From positions 1 to 64,000 of the forward strand of contig MU266352.1 of assembly GCA_021014945.1 (NCBI GenBank): 64,000 bases of DNA, given 5' to 3'. Under the pieces are notes generated by a model that was given only the letters and a program-made list of their open reading frames with translations, did no database searches and was not told the origin of the DNA. The translations under genes and the position numbers were made by a program. Shown here piece by piece: positions 36,201-46,754 of this stretch (the stretch's first letter is position 1; each line of letters opens with the position of its first letter). Source of the stretch: Leucogyrophana mollusca. Its lineage: Eukaryota > Basidiomycota > Agaricomycetes > Boletales.

Positions 36201-38189
36201 TTTAAACAGTTCATGGGCCCTTCGCAGGAAATACATTGTCAGAGGTTTCTGACAGGTCGAAAATCGTCATGCAAAATATAGATGCTCTTCAGGACTTGAC
36301 TTACAATGCCACATTTCTCCAGCCGCTTGGCTGCGAAGAGGTACCACAGCGCAGCTCTCCGCCGAGCCAGTTTTCGGACACTTAAAAGAGCCGCATGAGC
36401 GAGGAGAAGCGCAGAGGGTGGTTCTTCTGCCTTGAACGGTCCCTAATTCCATTAGCGTGGGACTACCTACCGAGATGCGAAACATGACGCACGTTGCCGG
36501 CTGCCCAGACGAGCCAACGTTCGCCTTCGAGGAGCCCGCTGAGGAAGTCTGGATTCGAAATGCCAATCTCCCAGCGAACGGCGTAGGTAAGAGCACGTAA
36601 TTGGGCATGCGGTGGCAGCTCAGCAGACGGAGGGTGGATCGTAGATAAAGCATGTGAAACGTGCAATGAAATAGCAGGTGAGGGGGAAAGGAGCAACGGT
36701 AAGATATCCTACGGTGACTTTGTCAGTGGCAAGAGTTTGCAGTGTACGAAAAGAGCTCACGGAGCCGCCCTTGCCTTCCTTCCGCAAGGACTCCCAGACT
36801 CCGACAGCTAGCTTGAAGTCACCAAGAATTGTTGCAAATTCGGCTAGCCGCCGCTGTTGTGAAGGTGGAGGAGCCAAAATAACTGAACCAGACATTGACG
36901 TTTGCGATGCACTGTAAGTGTGCGAGCGGATCGGGAGAGACGATGTAGATGGAGTGGACGAATGGGTAGGTGTTTGAGCCGCGGGTGACGAAGAACCAAA
37001 GAGACGGCGTGTCGAGGAGAACAAGCGAGAAGGGAGACGTCTACTAGAAGAATACTGGAGGGCGGTGAGTTCACTTTAGAGGTGGGATTCGATGGGACTG
37101 AATGGACTGACAGCCTCATTCCATTCCATTGCACGATTCTCCATCCAGGGGACGAGGCTCATGACCACAAACTCCCGAGTAAACCTCGCAGTTTGCTGGA
37201 TATCTTGTTCCGACATCTTAAGCGTGTTAAGCGCAACCGTGGGGCCTGCCTGTACACCATTTGTTCCGACTGAACCATTTGGCTGCCCAGTAGATTCGAC
37301 AGGGGGTGGGGGAAGCCGAGGCATCAAGGCAGGAACTGGCACGGGTGGTGGTGATGGCGATGGTAAGGAAAGAGGCAGAAGGTAGGTGTGAAGTCCGTAC
37401 TGCTTCTTAACAGCATTAAAGAGAGCACCTGCTCTACGCAGGTTTTGACGTTAGTCGTGGTTAGCGCGACTGGTGTAGCAATGGGACTTACTCCTCATCT
37501 GAGAGCGGAGAGTTCTGGGGGTGAACTATGAGAGTGTAAAGAAGATGTGTAGGGTCCACCCAAGAAGGGAAATCTAGGACGCGAGAATGAAGTGTTGAGA
37601 TGGCCTGCAATGGATTTGGTGCGGTAGTTGAGACAGCAAGGATAACTGCAAGGATGTCATTAGTCGTCTGGACTTGTGAAACTCGAGGAATTAATGCTTA
37701 CTTGAGACTGGATGATTCCAGCCTTCTGTGCGTGACGGGACGTGGTCACCCTCCGCGCATCGTCGCAGTTCGTCCCACCAAGGCGTCCGTGCAGCATCTC
37801 TGTCGGGTATTTTCTCCAAGTCTTCTACCCATTTATTACATCGTTTATTGATGCGTTCACCGATCCAATCTATGGTGCGTACAGCACGTTGTTCCTCATC
37901 CTCGCGAGAGGCGGCCTCGATCTCGGATAAGTCGGAGAAGCGCAGTGCGAATGAAGCATGTGGCACAGAAGTAAGAGAAGTTGTGCGGGTTGTTACTGGA
38001 CGTTCCGGAGCAGGAATTGGGTGAAGAGAAACACGAAAAGCACAGGGACATACCTTGAGGAAGGGGAGAGAAGGACTGCAGTATATGAGGCAGAGGAGGC
38101 AGTGAAGAAGACTCGAGGAGGTCATTCAAGTCTGGAGACGGAAGAATGCAAATATGAGGGCTGAGCGATGGGGGTAGAACCGGGGCCAT
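33239..38189 (-). CDS. TRS85: TRAPPIII subunit Trs85/TRAPPC8
   Basis: Specific subunit of the TRAPPIII complex, which activates Ypt1/Rab1 in autophagy and Golgi traffic. Eighteen exons: 38054-38189, 37702-37995, 37492-37645, 37112-37433, 36761-37054, 36493-36708, 36305-36430, 36092-36248, 35853-36034, 35593-35806, 35370-35539, 34948-35317, 34704-34900, 34430-34650, 34194-34377, 33712-34139, 33552-33659 and 33239-33503. They give 1345 residues. Landmarks are TPWWDELRRCAEGDHVPSR, FVVMSLVPWMENRAMEWNEA, LFSSTRRLFGS, LAEFATILGDFKLAVGVWES, TMYFLRRAHELF and GRLLYTTGDVAGAVRFFLGL. The C-terminal half is the beta-rich part (IIKVDVEEASQEL; YAGRLTFRGTLKPSE). Intron 11 has the unusual donor GTTCGT but keeps phase. 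The other introns are 46-62 bp with GT-AG ends. Confidence 0.94.
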
Positions 38190-38416
38190 TCCAACAATGC
38201 TCTGGCAGCTTTCTAATGCCTCTGAGGAGACTATGTACTATATAGACTAAAGTATTCCTTATGGTGCTTACTGGCAATGAGAGAATAGATTGTTATTATT
38301 ACACTAGCACTTTCCCACATGGCTACAGTCCAGGTATACTACTAACAGTTGTACAAACTTAACGTGTATAGAGTCAGAATGTCTGTCTTCATCCCATAAA
38401 ACAAAATAAGATATAA

Positions 38417-39248
38417 TCAAAAGAACCCTCCGCCCCCAAATCCCCCGTCAAATCCTCCCCCACCAAATCCTCCCCCACCGAATCCTCCGTCCAGAATATC
38501 TCCCAGCAACAATCCTCCCGCAAGGCCTCCCAGCAGCGGTAATCCCATTCCCATTCCTCCCATACCGCGTCCTCCATACGCGCTTTGCGAATACCCGCCG
38601 TATCCATATGGACTTCCCATCGGTGGCCCATACATCGTGGTTCTCCCGTACCCGACTGGGTATCCCACTCCACCGCTTCCGCCATACTGTTGCTGTTGCT
38701 GTTGCATGTATTCTTGACGCGCCCGCAAATTCTGGATCCTCGCCTGGCGGTATTGTTCTTCTGCACGAGCCCTCTCCTCAGCCTTTTGTTTCTTATGTGC
38801 GTCTCTCTCCTCTTTGGTTCCGATCGCCTTGTCCTTTAATTTACCAAACACACCTCGTTTCCGCTCTTCGTGCGCATCGTCGGTCAGAGGTGTACCAGGA
38901 CTCCGAGGTCCGCCACTGCTACTGCCAGTTGAGGAACTGGGCTCTCCTCCACTATACGAGTGACGTCTCGTTCTCTCATAAGGTGGCGGTTCATCAAGCT
39001 TGGAACCAAGCTTCTTTATCTTCTCCCTGATCTCTGGATGCTCCGACAGAAACTGTTCATCTTCGTATGGGTGTACCCAGGTCGCTCGTGGCGGGTTGGC
39101 CTTGGTATCGACCTACATATGAATGAAACCGATCGGTGGATCAGCGGGCGCCCTTGTGAACGTGTAACGTCAGCTTTACCCAGTAAGGATGATCATGATT
39201 GGTATCGTATTCTTGGACCCAGCCAGAGGGCAATGGCAAGTTTGACAT
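38417..39248 (-). CDS. WW-domain glycine-rich protein, copy A
   Basis: Two exons, 39180-39248 and 38417-39112, code for 254 residues. The WW domain lies at the N-terminus: LPSGWVQEYDTNHDHPYW, then after the 67-bp intron VDTKANPPRATWVHP. It has both signature Trp residues and the final Pro. WW domains bind proline-rich ligands. Next come PPPYERTRRHSYSGGE (a PPxY-like site of its own), a charged helix FGKLKDKAIGTKEERDAHKK, a Gln run, a Gly/Tyr region (VGYPVGYGR), LLGGLAGGLLLGDILDG and a FGGGG tail. Fungal Wwm1, a metacaspase-binding WW protein, has a similar plan, but I cannot confirm orthology. Copy B next door has the same order of parts and a first exon of identical length, so this is a tandem duplicate. 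Confidence 0.9.
38690..38706 (+). repeat. Trinucleotide (TGTTGC/GCAACA) run coding Gln
   Basis: A short tandem tgttgc repeat on the plus strand encodes the six-Gln run of the WW protein copy A on the minus strand. Confidence 0.7.
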
Positions 39249-39460
39249 GATTGATGGTGGTTTTGGCCGATAAGGTGTTGCTTTGAACCAGCTCCTTATA
39301 ACGCGAGTGGGCGTCATAAATCACGTGACGACCGCACAGCCTAATACATGCACGGTAGCACAGGAACTTCAAGTCAGATGGGAACCATAGGTACGCTACA
39401 ATTATATCCAAGGCAATGACAGGTTTCTGTAGAGAAGGCTTTGTCCGACACCGCCCGCGT

Positions 39461-40245
39461 TCAAAACCCTCCATCCAACGCGTCTGCCAGCAGCAAGCCC
39501 CCAGCCAGGCCACCCAAAAATGGCATACCTCTAGGTCCGCCGAACCCTCCTCTCGGGCCACCGAATCCGCCTCTTGGGCCCCCGAACCCTCCCCTTGGCC
39601 CCCCGAACCCGCCTCTTGGTCCACCAAAGCCGCGTCCAGGATGGAACCCATGTGAGTGCCGATTGTAATCGTGCGGGTTACCCATCGGCGGACGATATCT
39701 TGACGGCCCCGGACTTGAGGGTCCCGATCCTCCATTCAGCTGCATATGCTGCCGGCGCGTCCGCAGATTCTGTAACCTGAACTGCTCTTCCATACGTGCC
39801 TGCTCTTCCATCTTCTGCCTTCTGTGAGCATCCATATCCTGCTTCATTTCTTTTGCCTTGTCTTTTAGTTTGCTAAACATCCCGCGCTTCGAATTGTGGG
39901 CATCAACAACCAGATGTGCATTGGCACTCCGAGGCATGGATATTCCCGTCGACGACGAAGTTTGCTCTCCACCACCATACGAATGGCGCCTGGCTCTCTC
40001 GTAAGGCGGGGGAGATCTGTTGACCGCTTCTAACGTGTCCCAAATGTCTGGGTGTTCAGAGAGGAATTGTTCATCCTCGTATGGATGTACCCAGGTAGCT
40101 CGTGGCGGGTTAGCCTTCGTATCCACCTGTATGGACGCATCAGCACTGCGTTCTTTGCATCACAGCAAGTTCGTACCCAAAAAGGATGGTTACGGTGGCT
40201 ATCGAATTCTTGGACCCAACCGTCTGGCAGTGGCAAGTCTGACAT
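39461..40245 (-). CDS. WW-domain glycine-rich protein, copy B
   Basis: Two exons, 40177-40245 and 39461-40126, code for 244 residues. Exon 1 is 69 nt, exactly as in copy A, and the intron sits after the same Trp codon. The WW domain reads LPDGWVQEFDSHRNHPFW then VDTKANPPRATWVHPYEDEQ, almost identical to copy A. The middle (PPPYERARRHSYGGGEQ; FSKLKDKAKEMKQDMDAHRR) is diverged but alignable. The tail differs: five 7-residue units GFGGPRG encoded by a 21-nt minisatellite, then MPFLGGLAGGLLLADALDGGF. It is probably an adaptor protein; the partner is unknown. The two copies lie head-to-tail with a 212-bp spacer. Confidence 0.9.
39530..39636 (-). repeat. 21-nt coding minisatellite, about five units
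   Basis: Five imperfect 21-nt units encode GFGGPRG repeats in WW copy B. Third-position changes differ between units, so this is not a recent perfect expansion. Confidence 0.8.
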
Positions 40246-40830
40246 GGTGGCGATCTTTGGACAACGAGATGCTGCAGGAACTACTGACTCCCAACCCCAC
40301 TGGCGACCCGGTCCTTCTTAAACGATCCACCAGACAAGCCGCGGGATGTCAAGACCCGCGGCTCGCCAGGTTTCGTTTAGCTTTATGCGAGCGGAACATT
40401 TTACTCGTGCAGCTTGCAGAGCTTTGCTGCTGCCAATGCTGCGGACCTATTCGATGTCGATCACGGGAATTTCTGGAAATTCGTAGGGGTCGGGCGCTTA
40501 GCTTTGTTTTGACAGGTGCTGTGGCCCCATGTTGTCACCTGGCGTCATTCTCCCGAACCTTTCTCGCTTGCATTCAGCAGTGAGCACCGCCCACGACTTT
40601 TAGAAGTGGGCCCACAGAGGCGCAGAGGCACACAGCCACTCAAAGCTCCGTGACCCACATAATGGTACGCGAACGCATACATTGCATAAAAGTAAGGGTA
40701 CATAGATATCGTAATAGTATAAAATATGCATTCCGGGGGTCGTTGGGGTCATCGAAAGTCGTCTCGATTGGAAGCTCCCTGCATCCTTGAACTCTAAAAC
40801 AGATAGTGTTACAATGAAGCTCGCGATCGA
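40246..40830. other. Intergenic, WW copy B upstream
   Basis: A 585-bp stretch holding the promoter side of WW copy B and the 3' side of the 282-aa gene. Plus-strand open frames here are Cys-rich and look random. No supported gene. Confidence 0.45.
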
Positions 40831-41800
40831 TCAAAGCGAAGGAGGATTAGCGTGAAGGTATTGGATCATTTCTTGAATCTTTTGTACTTTTTGTTCTGTT
40901 GGCAGCTACAAAACACCCACTTAACGTTGAGCAACTTGAACGGTACCATGGAACGTCATCTATACCTCATAAAACTTGTACATTCGTCTTCTCCGCGCTT
41001 CATCGGCTGCTTCTTGACGCGCGATATCTTCCACGAAGAGGTGTGTAGCATCATTTGGGTGAATGCCATGAGGCGTGCGTCCGGACGACTTCTGGGGCGC
41101 CGTGGGTTTGTGGTGCAATCCGGTTTCCCATTTATGAGAACCAGAGGCTGCTCCATCGTCCTGGCGTACAGACAAATCATTGTTGCTCACGGACCAGTCC
41201 CCTCTTCCCCACCATCCATGATCCGGCTTTGTCCGGTCCTCAACCTTACCCCATGCCCCGCTCACTTCCTTCCCCGCATTCGGACTACCCCAGGGACCCA
41301 ACATGCCCCAGACATCATCAGCCGTCCGCCACCCGCCGTCGCCCTCCATCTTCTCCAAGAACTCTTCTAGTCTCAACACTTCGCCTCTCTCCGCAGCATC
41401 CACGGCTCTCTGCCAAAACGGGACTAGATCGAACACATGATCAACGTGCGTCTGCTTCTCCCAAACCCTCAGCCCCTCGTATGTCAAGGGCGGCGATTCA
41501 TGTGTCTCCCAGGCAGCGTCATCGTCGGGCCGCTTCCACCACTCGAATTCGGAGACATGGCGCGTGTGCTCGGGCGATAAGCTCTCGTGCTGCAAGGCAG
41601 CTCGGAGGCTAGGGAAATCGAACTGGTTCTTGTACTTAGGTGTACAAAGCGTACATGACCATCCGCGCCCGTGTGGCCTCCGAGAAAAGTCTGGGATGCC
41701 CAATTATGATGTGTCAGGGATGTGACAGCCTGCAAGCTCATGAACACTCACCTTGGGGCCTCGAGAAGGTCCTTTCCTGTGAGGACAAAGGGGGCGGCAT
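40831..41800 (-). CDS. Conserved-looking protein with C2H2-like N-terminus, unknown
   Basis: I do not recognise the family. Three exons, 41752-41800, 40966-41690 and 40831-40905, give 282 residues. The splices restore RPQDFSRRPHGRGWSC and KFYELPTEQKVQKIQEM in frame. Near residue 25, WSCTLCTPKYKNQF followed by LQHESLSPEHTRH shows a Cys-x2-Cys ... His ... His spacing like a U1-type zinc finger. The middle is Trp-rich (EFEWWKRPDDDAAWE; WGMLGPWGSP; HGWWGRGDWS). The end has a basic helix, ARQEAADEARRRRMYKFYE, then IQYLHANPPSL. A nucleic-acid-binding role is possible but unproven. The start at 41800 is the only ATG that feeds the first intron in phase. Confidence 0.75.
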
Positions 41801-42151
41801 CAAAGGGTGCGGCTTAAGCTAGCCAAGCGAGAGGAGCTCAAGAAACCATAAGCATCCGAAAGTCTCAGCGTATATCACGGCCCCAGAGTTGATTGAATCA
41901 GCCACAGTCCCGAAACGGAAGCACCTGTCTCTGGAACCATAACGTTATGTAGCATGTGACTTAAGTTATGAGCAGCGCGGAATAAAACGACTGTGTAGTC
42001 ACCAACGTTTGGGTGAAACTGCAAATTCCAAGTAAAATCCTAGTATATTTATAGATGGTAACGATATAATCCAACGGGTGCTCCAAAGCCCAGTGTCTCC
42101 AAATGTCCGGGTGCAGGGTTCTACACGAGATAAACAATAATATTAGAAATA
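41801..42151. other. Intergenic
   Basis: A 351-bp stretch between two minus-strand genes. I see no coding sequence. Confidence 0.45.
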
Positions 42152-44266
42152 TTATGAAGGTCCGGGGAGTGGGTCGACCCATGTCCCATTCGGCCACAGA
42201 GTCGCAGCCATGGTGAAATCGCCTGGGGTGTCGCCGTTCACATACTAAGAGGTGAGATTATTGAGTGTCACAGATTTGACCCACAGAACAACGAAACTTA
42301 CAGCAAGTCGGAAGAAGTGTGGGAGTCCAGCTTCCAACGCAGCCAACGAGTAGTTCAGTGCGACACCGGAATACCGCTCAACGTCGTCCACGAGCAACGA
42401 GAAACCTTGCCAGCCTTGGCTGATGACCGAATCCGGTATCACGTTCCAGCTAATTGTTTGGTTGGCGAGGGCAACAGCGGCATTGTAATTTGTCGAGTTT
42501 GTGAAGAAAGAAGGTAGTGGAGAACCCGTGGGCCCATCACGGACAAGCTGGACACCAGCAAGAAAAATTAGCCTCGTCAAGCCATGAGAAGGGGTAAACA
42601 TACATCAGCGGCCGTCTGCAAAATGGAGTCAAACCCATACGCAGCTACTCCATTCAGGAACATTCCGAGCAAGAAACCTTGGTAGATCGCGGACAATCTC
42701 GTTGGAAACCCAGTCCCGGGAATTAACGCCATCGAAATGATGTAGTGGTGAAGGCGGAATTCCAGGCCAGGTAGTAAAGCGAGGACAAGGGTCACCAGTC
42801 CACCCATCACATACCACCCAAGGTAGTACGGCAAATATCCTGTCTTTCGTATGATGCGTACTTGGTTGATGGCAATCGCGAGCACTATCAGTACTATAAT
42901 GATCAACGCAGTGAGGCCGCCAGGTTGCTGTTTAATGTCAGCAGCAGTCAGGCGGTCGATAGGGATCTGGTCCATCGTAATATTGGTGAGTACACCGGTC
43001 CAGTACGGTGCGAGGTACCACACCATCGCCTCGAAAGGGGCGTTTGCGAAAACGGGCAGTGTGAATCGGAATGCAAGACGCCAAAAGGCATAACATACAA
43101 ACAACGTCGGCAAGAACGCGCCAAACGCGACATCGAGGGGTGGCGGGGTGGCCTGAGGCTGTGAAAAGAGTGCAATGTGCCAGAAGCCGATACACACAAG
43201 GCACCAATAGAGCACAATGGCTTTGGGTCGAAGGACGAGGAAGAGGAGGCAAGTGATCAAAATGTTGAACGCGAGAGCAGCGTTGCGGAGGTCGGTGCAG
43301 TGGGTGAGTGTATTTGACTGAGAGAAGTTGAAGGACAGTGGGAAAACAGAGGGGAATCCGATCGATGAGAGCCGAAACGCAGATGTAGGCAAGTAATTGG
43401 TGAAATTACCAATGAGTTGGAGAGAAGCGCAGCCGCCAGTGGAATCACTGATGAATCCACTACAGGAGAGGTTAGCTTACGATTTTCCTTGATAGAACGG
43501 TGGATTGACTTACGCTTGTACGGCAGATGCGCATATGAAACTGTCCCCTCGATAAGTTCGATTACTGTCGCCGCCTCCTACGATCAGCGGGACAAAATCG
43601 ACTTCCGTGTTTCCGACGACACGAGGGTTCTGCAACACAACGGAACTGCATTGCGCAGGACATCTAAAGTCGAACGACGAGTCAGTAAATGGGCCGCACG
43701 AGTTTCCGTCGAGGCCACATCCTGCATCGGGTAGCCAGTAAACTGATGTACAGTCAACGAAAGCATCGGCAGGGGTCAAGAACCACTGCGCGCGAGCGAA
43801 GAAGGCGAAAGAGATGATGTAGGCTGCGACAAGAATGACAAAGAGCCAAGGTGCGGTGAGACGGCGAGTTACTCGTAGGATAGCAGGTTCAAGAGCGATG
43901 GTGATGGATTTTCCCCTGACATTATAAGTGCGTCCAAGGAATGGTATTGGATCTGCGTACGGCCGCTTCTCAGCATGAAAACCCATCTACAGTGCCTCCT
44001 GACTAACCTGGCAAATCCACCTTTGGTCTAGGGCCCCTGATATACTTGAGGAAACGGGCAGCCTTGGTGTACAGCCATGGAGAACTGGTGGCAAGGGACT
44101 TCCGGAGTCTTGCGGCCAGTGGTTCCCCGGACAGCGACGGTGCATAACCAGTCTCGAGTTGAAATCTCTGGTCTTCTTCAAGCTTGGGCACATCTGATCC
44201 TGAGATATTTGAACCCACACGGGTTTCGCGAGAAGAACTGGGACTAATCCGACCCGGGTAGTCCAT
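42152..44266 (-). CDS. LCCL domain-containing multi-pass membrane protein
   Basis: Five exons: 44008-44266, 43514-43952, 42604-43459, 42302-42547 and 42152-42244, encoding 630 residues. The cytosolic N-terminus includes AARFLKYIRGPRPKVDLPDP and is followed by a first membrane helix (PWLFVILVAAYIISFAFFA). A lumenal LCCL-type domain comes next: DCTSVYWLPDAGCGLDGNSC, FDFRCPAQCSSVVLQNPRVV, YRGDSFICASAVQAGFI and STGGCASL, with paired Cys and the central HxxC/ICxAAxxAG-like helix. At least five more hydrophobic helices lie in the third exon (LAFNILITCLLFLVL; ALIIIVLIVLAIAI). The lumenal C-terminus has WPNGTWVDPLPGPS. LCCL proteins of this architecture are known in fungi, but their role is not established. 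The intron after KVDLP uses GTTAGT...TACGCAG. Confidence 0.92.
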
Positions 44267-45640
44267 TTCGTCGACGGGAAGGAAGTTATTGAAGTTTTGT
44301 GCTGATGGTCAAGGAGAGCCCATTAATGGGGCAGTGAAAGCATTCAAGTCTGGGGTAAAAGCTCTAAGGCAGCATGGACAGCGGTCGTGTGGACGATTAT
44401 CACAGCCTGCTGGACCGCCGCAGCGATATCCAAATTTACTCTGTGGCTGATTCGGGGGCTCCGCCGCCACTCCCGCCGATTGCCGCTTCATGAATATTAC
44501 TCAGCACGGGTGAAAGCCCCTCCAGGGAGGAATTCCTGGCCGCAAATATGCTGCTGGTCAGTACGTGGTGGTTACAGGCCTCTTCCCAGTCCTGTATTCG
44601 CCGGGACCAGCTTGTAGATGTCCTATCTCCCTCACAGGCTTTTACTGAGGGCGAACTTCCAAGATAAAGGGGTTCGATAAATAAGCTAGTATGTGAGAAG
44701 CGATAGATATAGAAAATTCTAACAGTCGTTTGGAGACCGGGATCGGTAGTGCCCGTGGCATGAGTATGACTTGAGTGTAGAATTACACGGGCCAATATTT
44801 ATTCGCGAGTCGGTGTAATAACTGTTTGACGAGGCTAGGCCGGGAACGGTGAATGAACCCAGTAGCAGGACAGCACAACGTCCCATCTAGGCCCGCCGAA
44901 CAGTGAGATGAAAGAATGAGGACGATGAGCTGGTGTTGAAAAGTGCATTCCGGGTTATGGTGATGACGACAGATCGACAGTGTGGCATCGTGGTACCACG
45001 CGATATATGTCCTCGTGTGTACAAGTCACCGCAAGAGACTGGAGCGGGCGAACGATTCTCGGCGTGTGCCTAGCGGCCCAAGGCCTGCACGCACTGCTGC
45101 AGTTATCTGAGAGCTGAGAGTCGGCGCACCGGCATCGGAAGGGGCCACGCCCGCGCCCACTCGAAGGCGGCGTTGCTATAGTGGATTCGGAGCCATATCT
45201 CGTGCTGGATACTGTCTCTTGTCAGTCACTATCGTGTACGTGACCTCATGAGCAACACAAGACCATGACATTGATTGCGCCACTATCAGCTGATATTGTG
45301 GCAACAGCTTGAAGACCAGAACACTAGCTAATAGTGACGTGAATTGGTCAGATCGCGAGGTCCCATATATCACTGGTGAACTCACTGGCATTCAACAGCC
45401 AGAACCCTTCGCCGAATCTGGAAGTTTAGACTACATACGGCGCAAGCGGCGCGCTGACCCTGAGCTTGTTCATGCACGCGTGATTCCGTAACCGTTACCT
45501 CACCTACTCAAGAATGCTCCACAGCAACGCGTCCATGAACATGTATTTTCCGGACCACAACGAAGCATATGATACAATGTGAGAAGTTCCCGTCAAGTCG
45601 CAAACGCGTGTTCCATCAAGTCGACAAGAGGTATGAGATT
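44267..45640. other. Gene-poor stretch
   Basis: A 1374-bp stretch between the start of the LCCL gene and the stop of the 188-aa gene. Open frames in all six frames are short and without recognisable motifs. No repeats or RNA gene are obvious. Confidence 0.45.
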
Positions 45641-46380
45641 TCAGTTGCCAACTATGAAAAGACGAGTATAATTAGACACGAAGTTTCCAGACAAAGATGC
45701 CACGGGCACTCACGATAATCGTAGTACAGCCGGACTTCGATAGGACCTTCTGGCCTGTCTGACGAGGTGAACTTTACGTGTCTAGCGTACCTCCTCTCGC
45801 CGTTTTTCACTTCGAAGCCCCACGTCTGTACAAAAGCGCGTCAATATTAAGCTATTAGATATCTGCTGAACACCTACCTGTTCCGCTCTCCAAGTTTTGC
45901 CGCTCCTAGGAGTATCGCTCCAAGCTATAGACTGAATAGCTTGACGCTCAAACGTGTCCTCTGTCCAGCCACTTTTCAAGAACTGGTCTTCTATGTCCTC
46001 CAGGCTGATCCTACGCGACTTCCCGATGACGGCGCCGAAGACGTCGTCGTCCTCGTTGTGCTCCTGGAAGTTCAAGGTGCGGTACTCGCTCGTGCCCGAG
46101 ATCCCGCCGGAGAGGGTCTGGTCGATGTCGATATGCTCTACACCGGCATCATCTCTGTAGTGCTTCACGGCGAGAGTGAGGCTGAACATGGAGATAGCCC
46201 GTCTCTTGAACCAGGAGACGCCCTGGAGTCTGAGGATTTCGTCCGAATCGTCGCTCAATGACTTGTTCTGTATATACAATTGCTCATAAGCCCACGGAAA
46301 ACACCTGAAACGATGACTGTGCTAACCATGAGGAACCTTCCACTGAAGTCGCTAGTCGTCACGTTTGGAGGAGCCGCCAT
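45641..46380 (-). CDS. Small basidiomycete protein, unknown function
   Basis: Four exons, 46327-46380, 45878-46267, 45714-45825 and 45641-45651, give 188 residues. The last exon is just 11 nt and yields the end YDYLGN. The order is TTSDFSGRFLMNKSLSDDSD, LRLQGVSWFKRRAISM, LAVKHYRDDAGVEHIDIDQTL, TLNFQEHNEDDDVFGAVIG, then WGFEVKNGERRYARHVKFTS and EVRLYYDY. Alternating hydrophobic strands suggest a small beta-barrel such as a lipocalin-like or START-like fold; this is inference from pattern only. There is no signal peptide or membrane helix. I believe similar proteins occur widely in mushrooms, without known function. Confidence 0.82.
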
Positions 46381-46754
46381 GTTTGGGATTGAAGATGACA
46401 GCCAAAGGTGAAGGGAAAGGCAGAACTGTGTGAGTGCGTCGTAAACTCAAAGCCTCGATTCACATGATGTTCTGGGAAATGGCGAATGCACAGCCAGGAT
46501 GATCTTTAGCCAGAATAATCACGCCCACCACTCCGAGAGATTCTCTAGTTGTGTACATACAATACGCTCATGGGGTTATAACGCTACTGCACTACAAAGC
46601 AGGCGAATGTACATAAGCAACTGTAATCAAGTCACAGGCTGAGAAATCGGCATATCCTCGCAATACCCGAATCTGCACGATACACTGTACAGTGCAGGGA
46701 GCGGGAAATGGTCCAAACACAGTAGCACAGGACGTACAATGTCACAATCCATCC
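46381..46754. other. Intergenic
   Basis: A 374-bp stretch between two minus-strand genes. No coding sequence is supported. Confidence 0.45.

Noticed and set aside
41055..41612. 185-codon plus-strand open frame
   Set aside because: Antisense to the large exon of the 282-aa gene, whose splices work in phase; the plus frame is Pro/Ser/Arg-rich and featureless.
44267..45640. Transposon remnant in the gene-poor stretch
   Set aside because: I found no terminal repeats, target duplications, transposase or reverse-transcriptase motifs.
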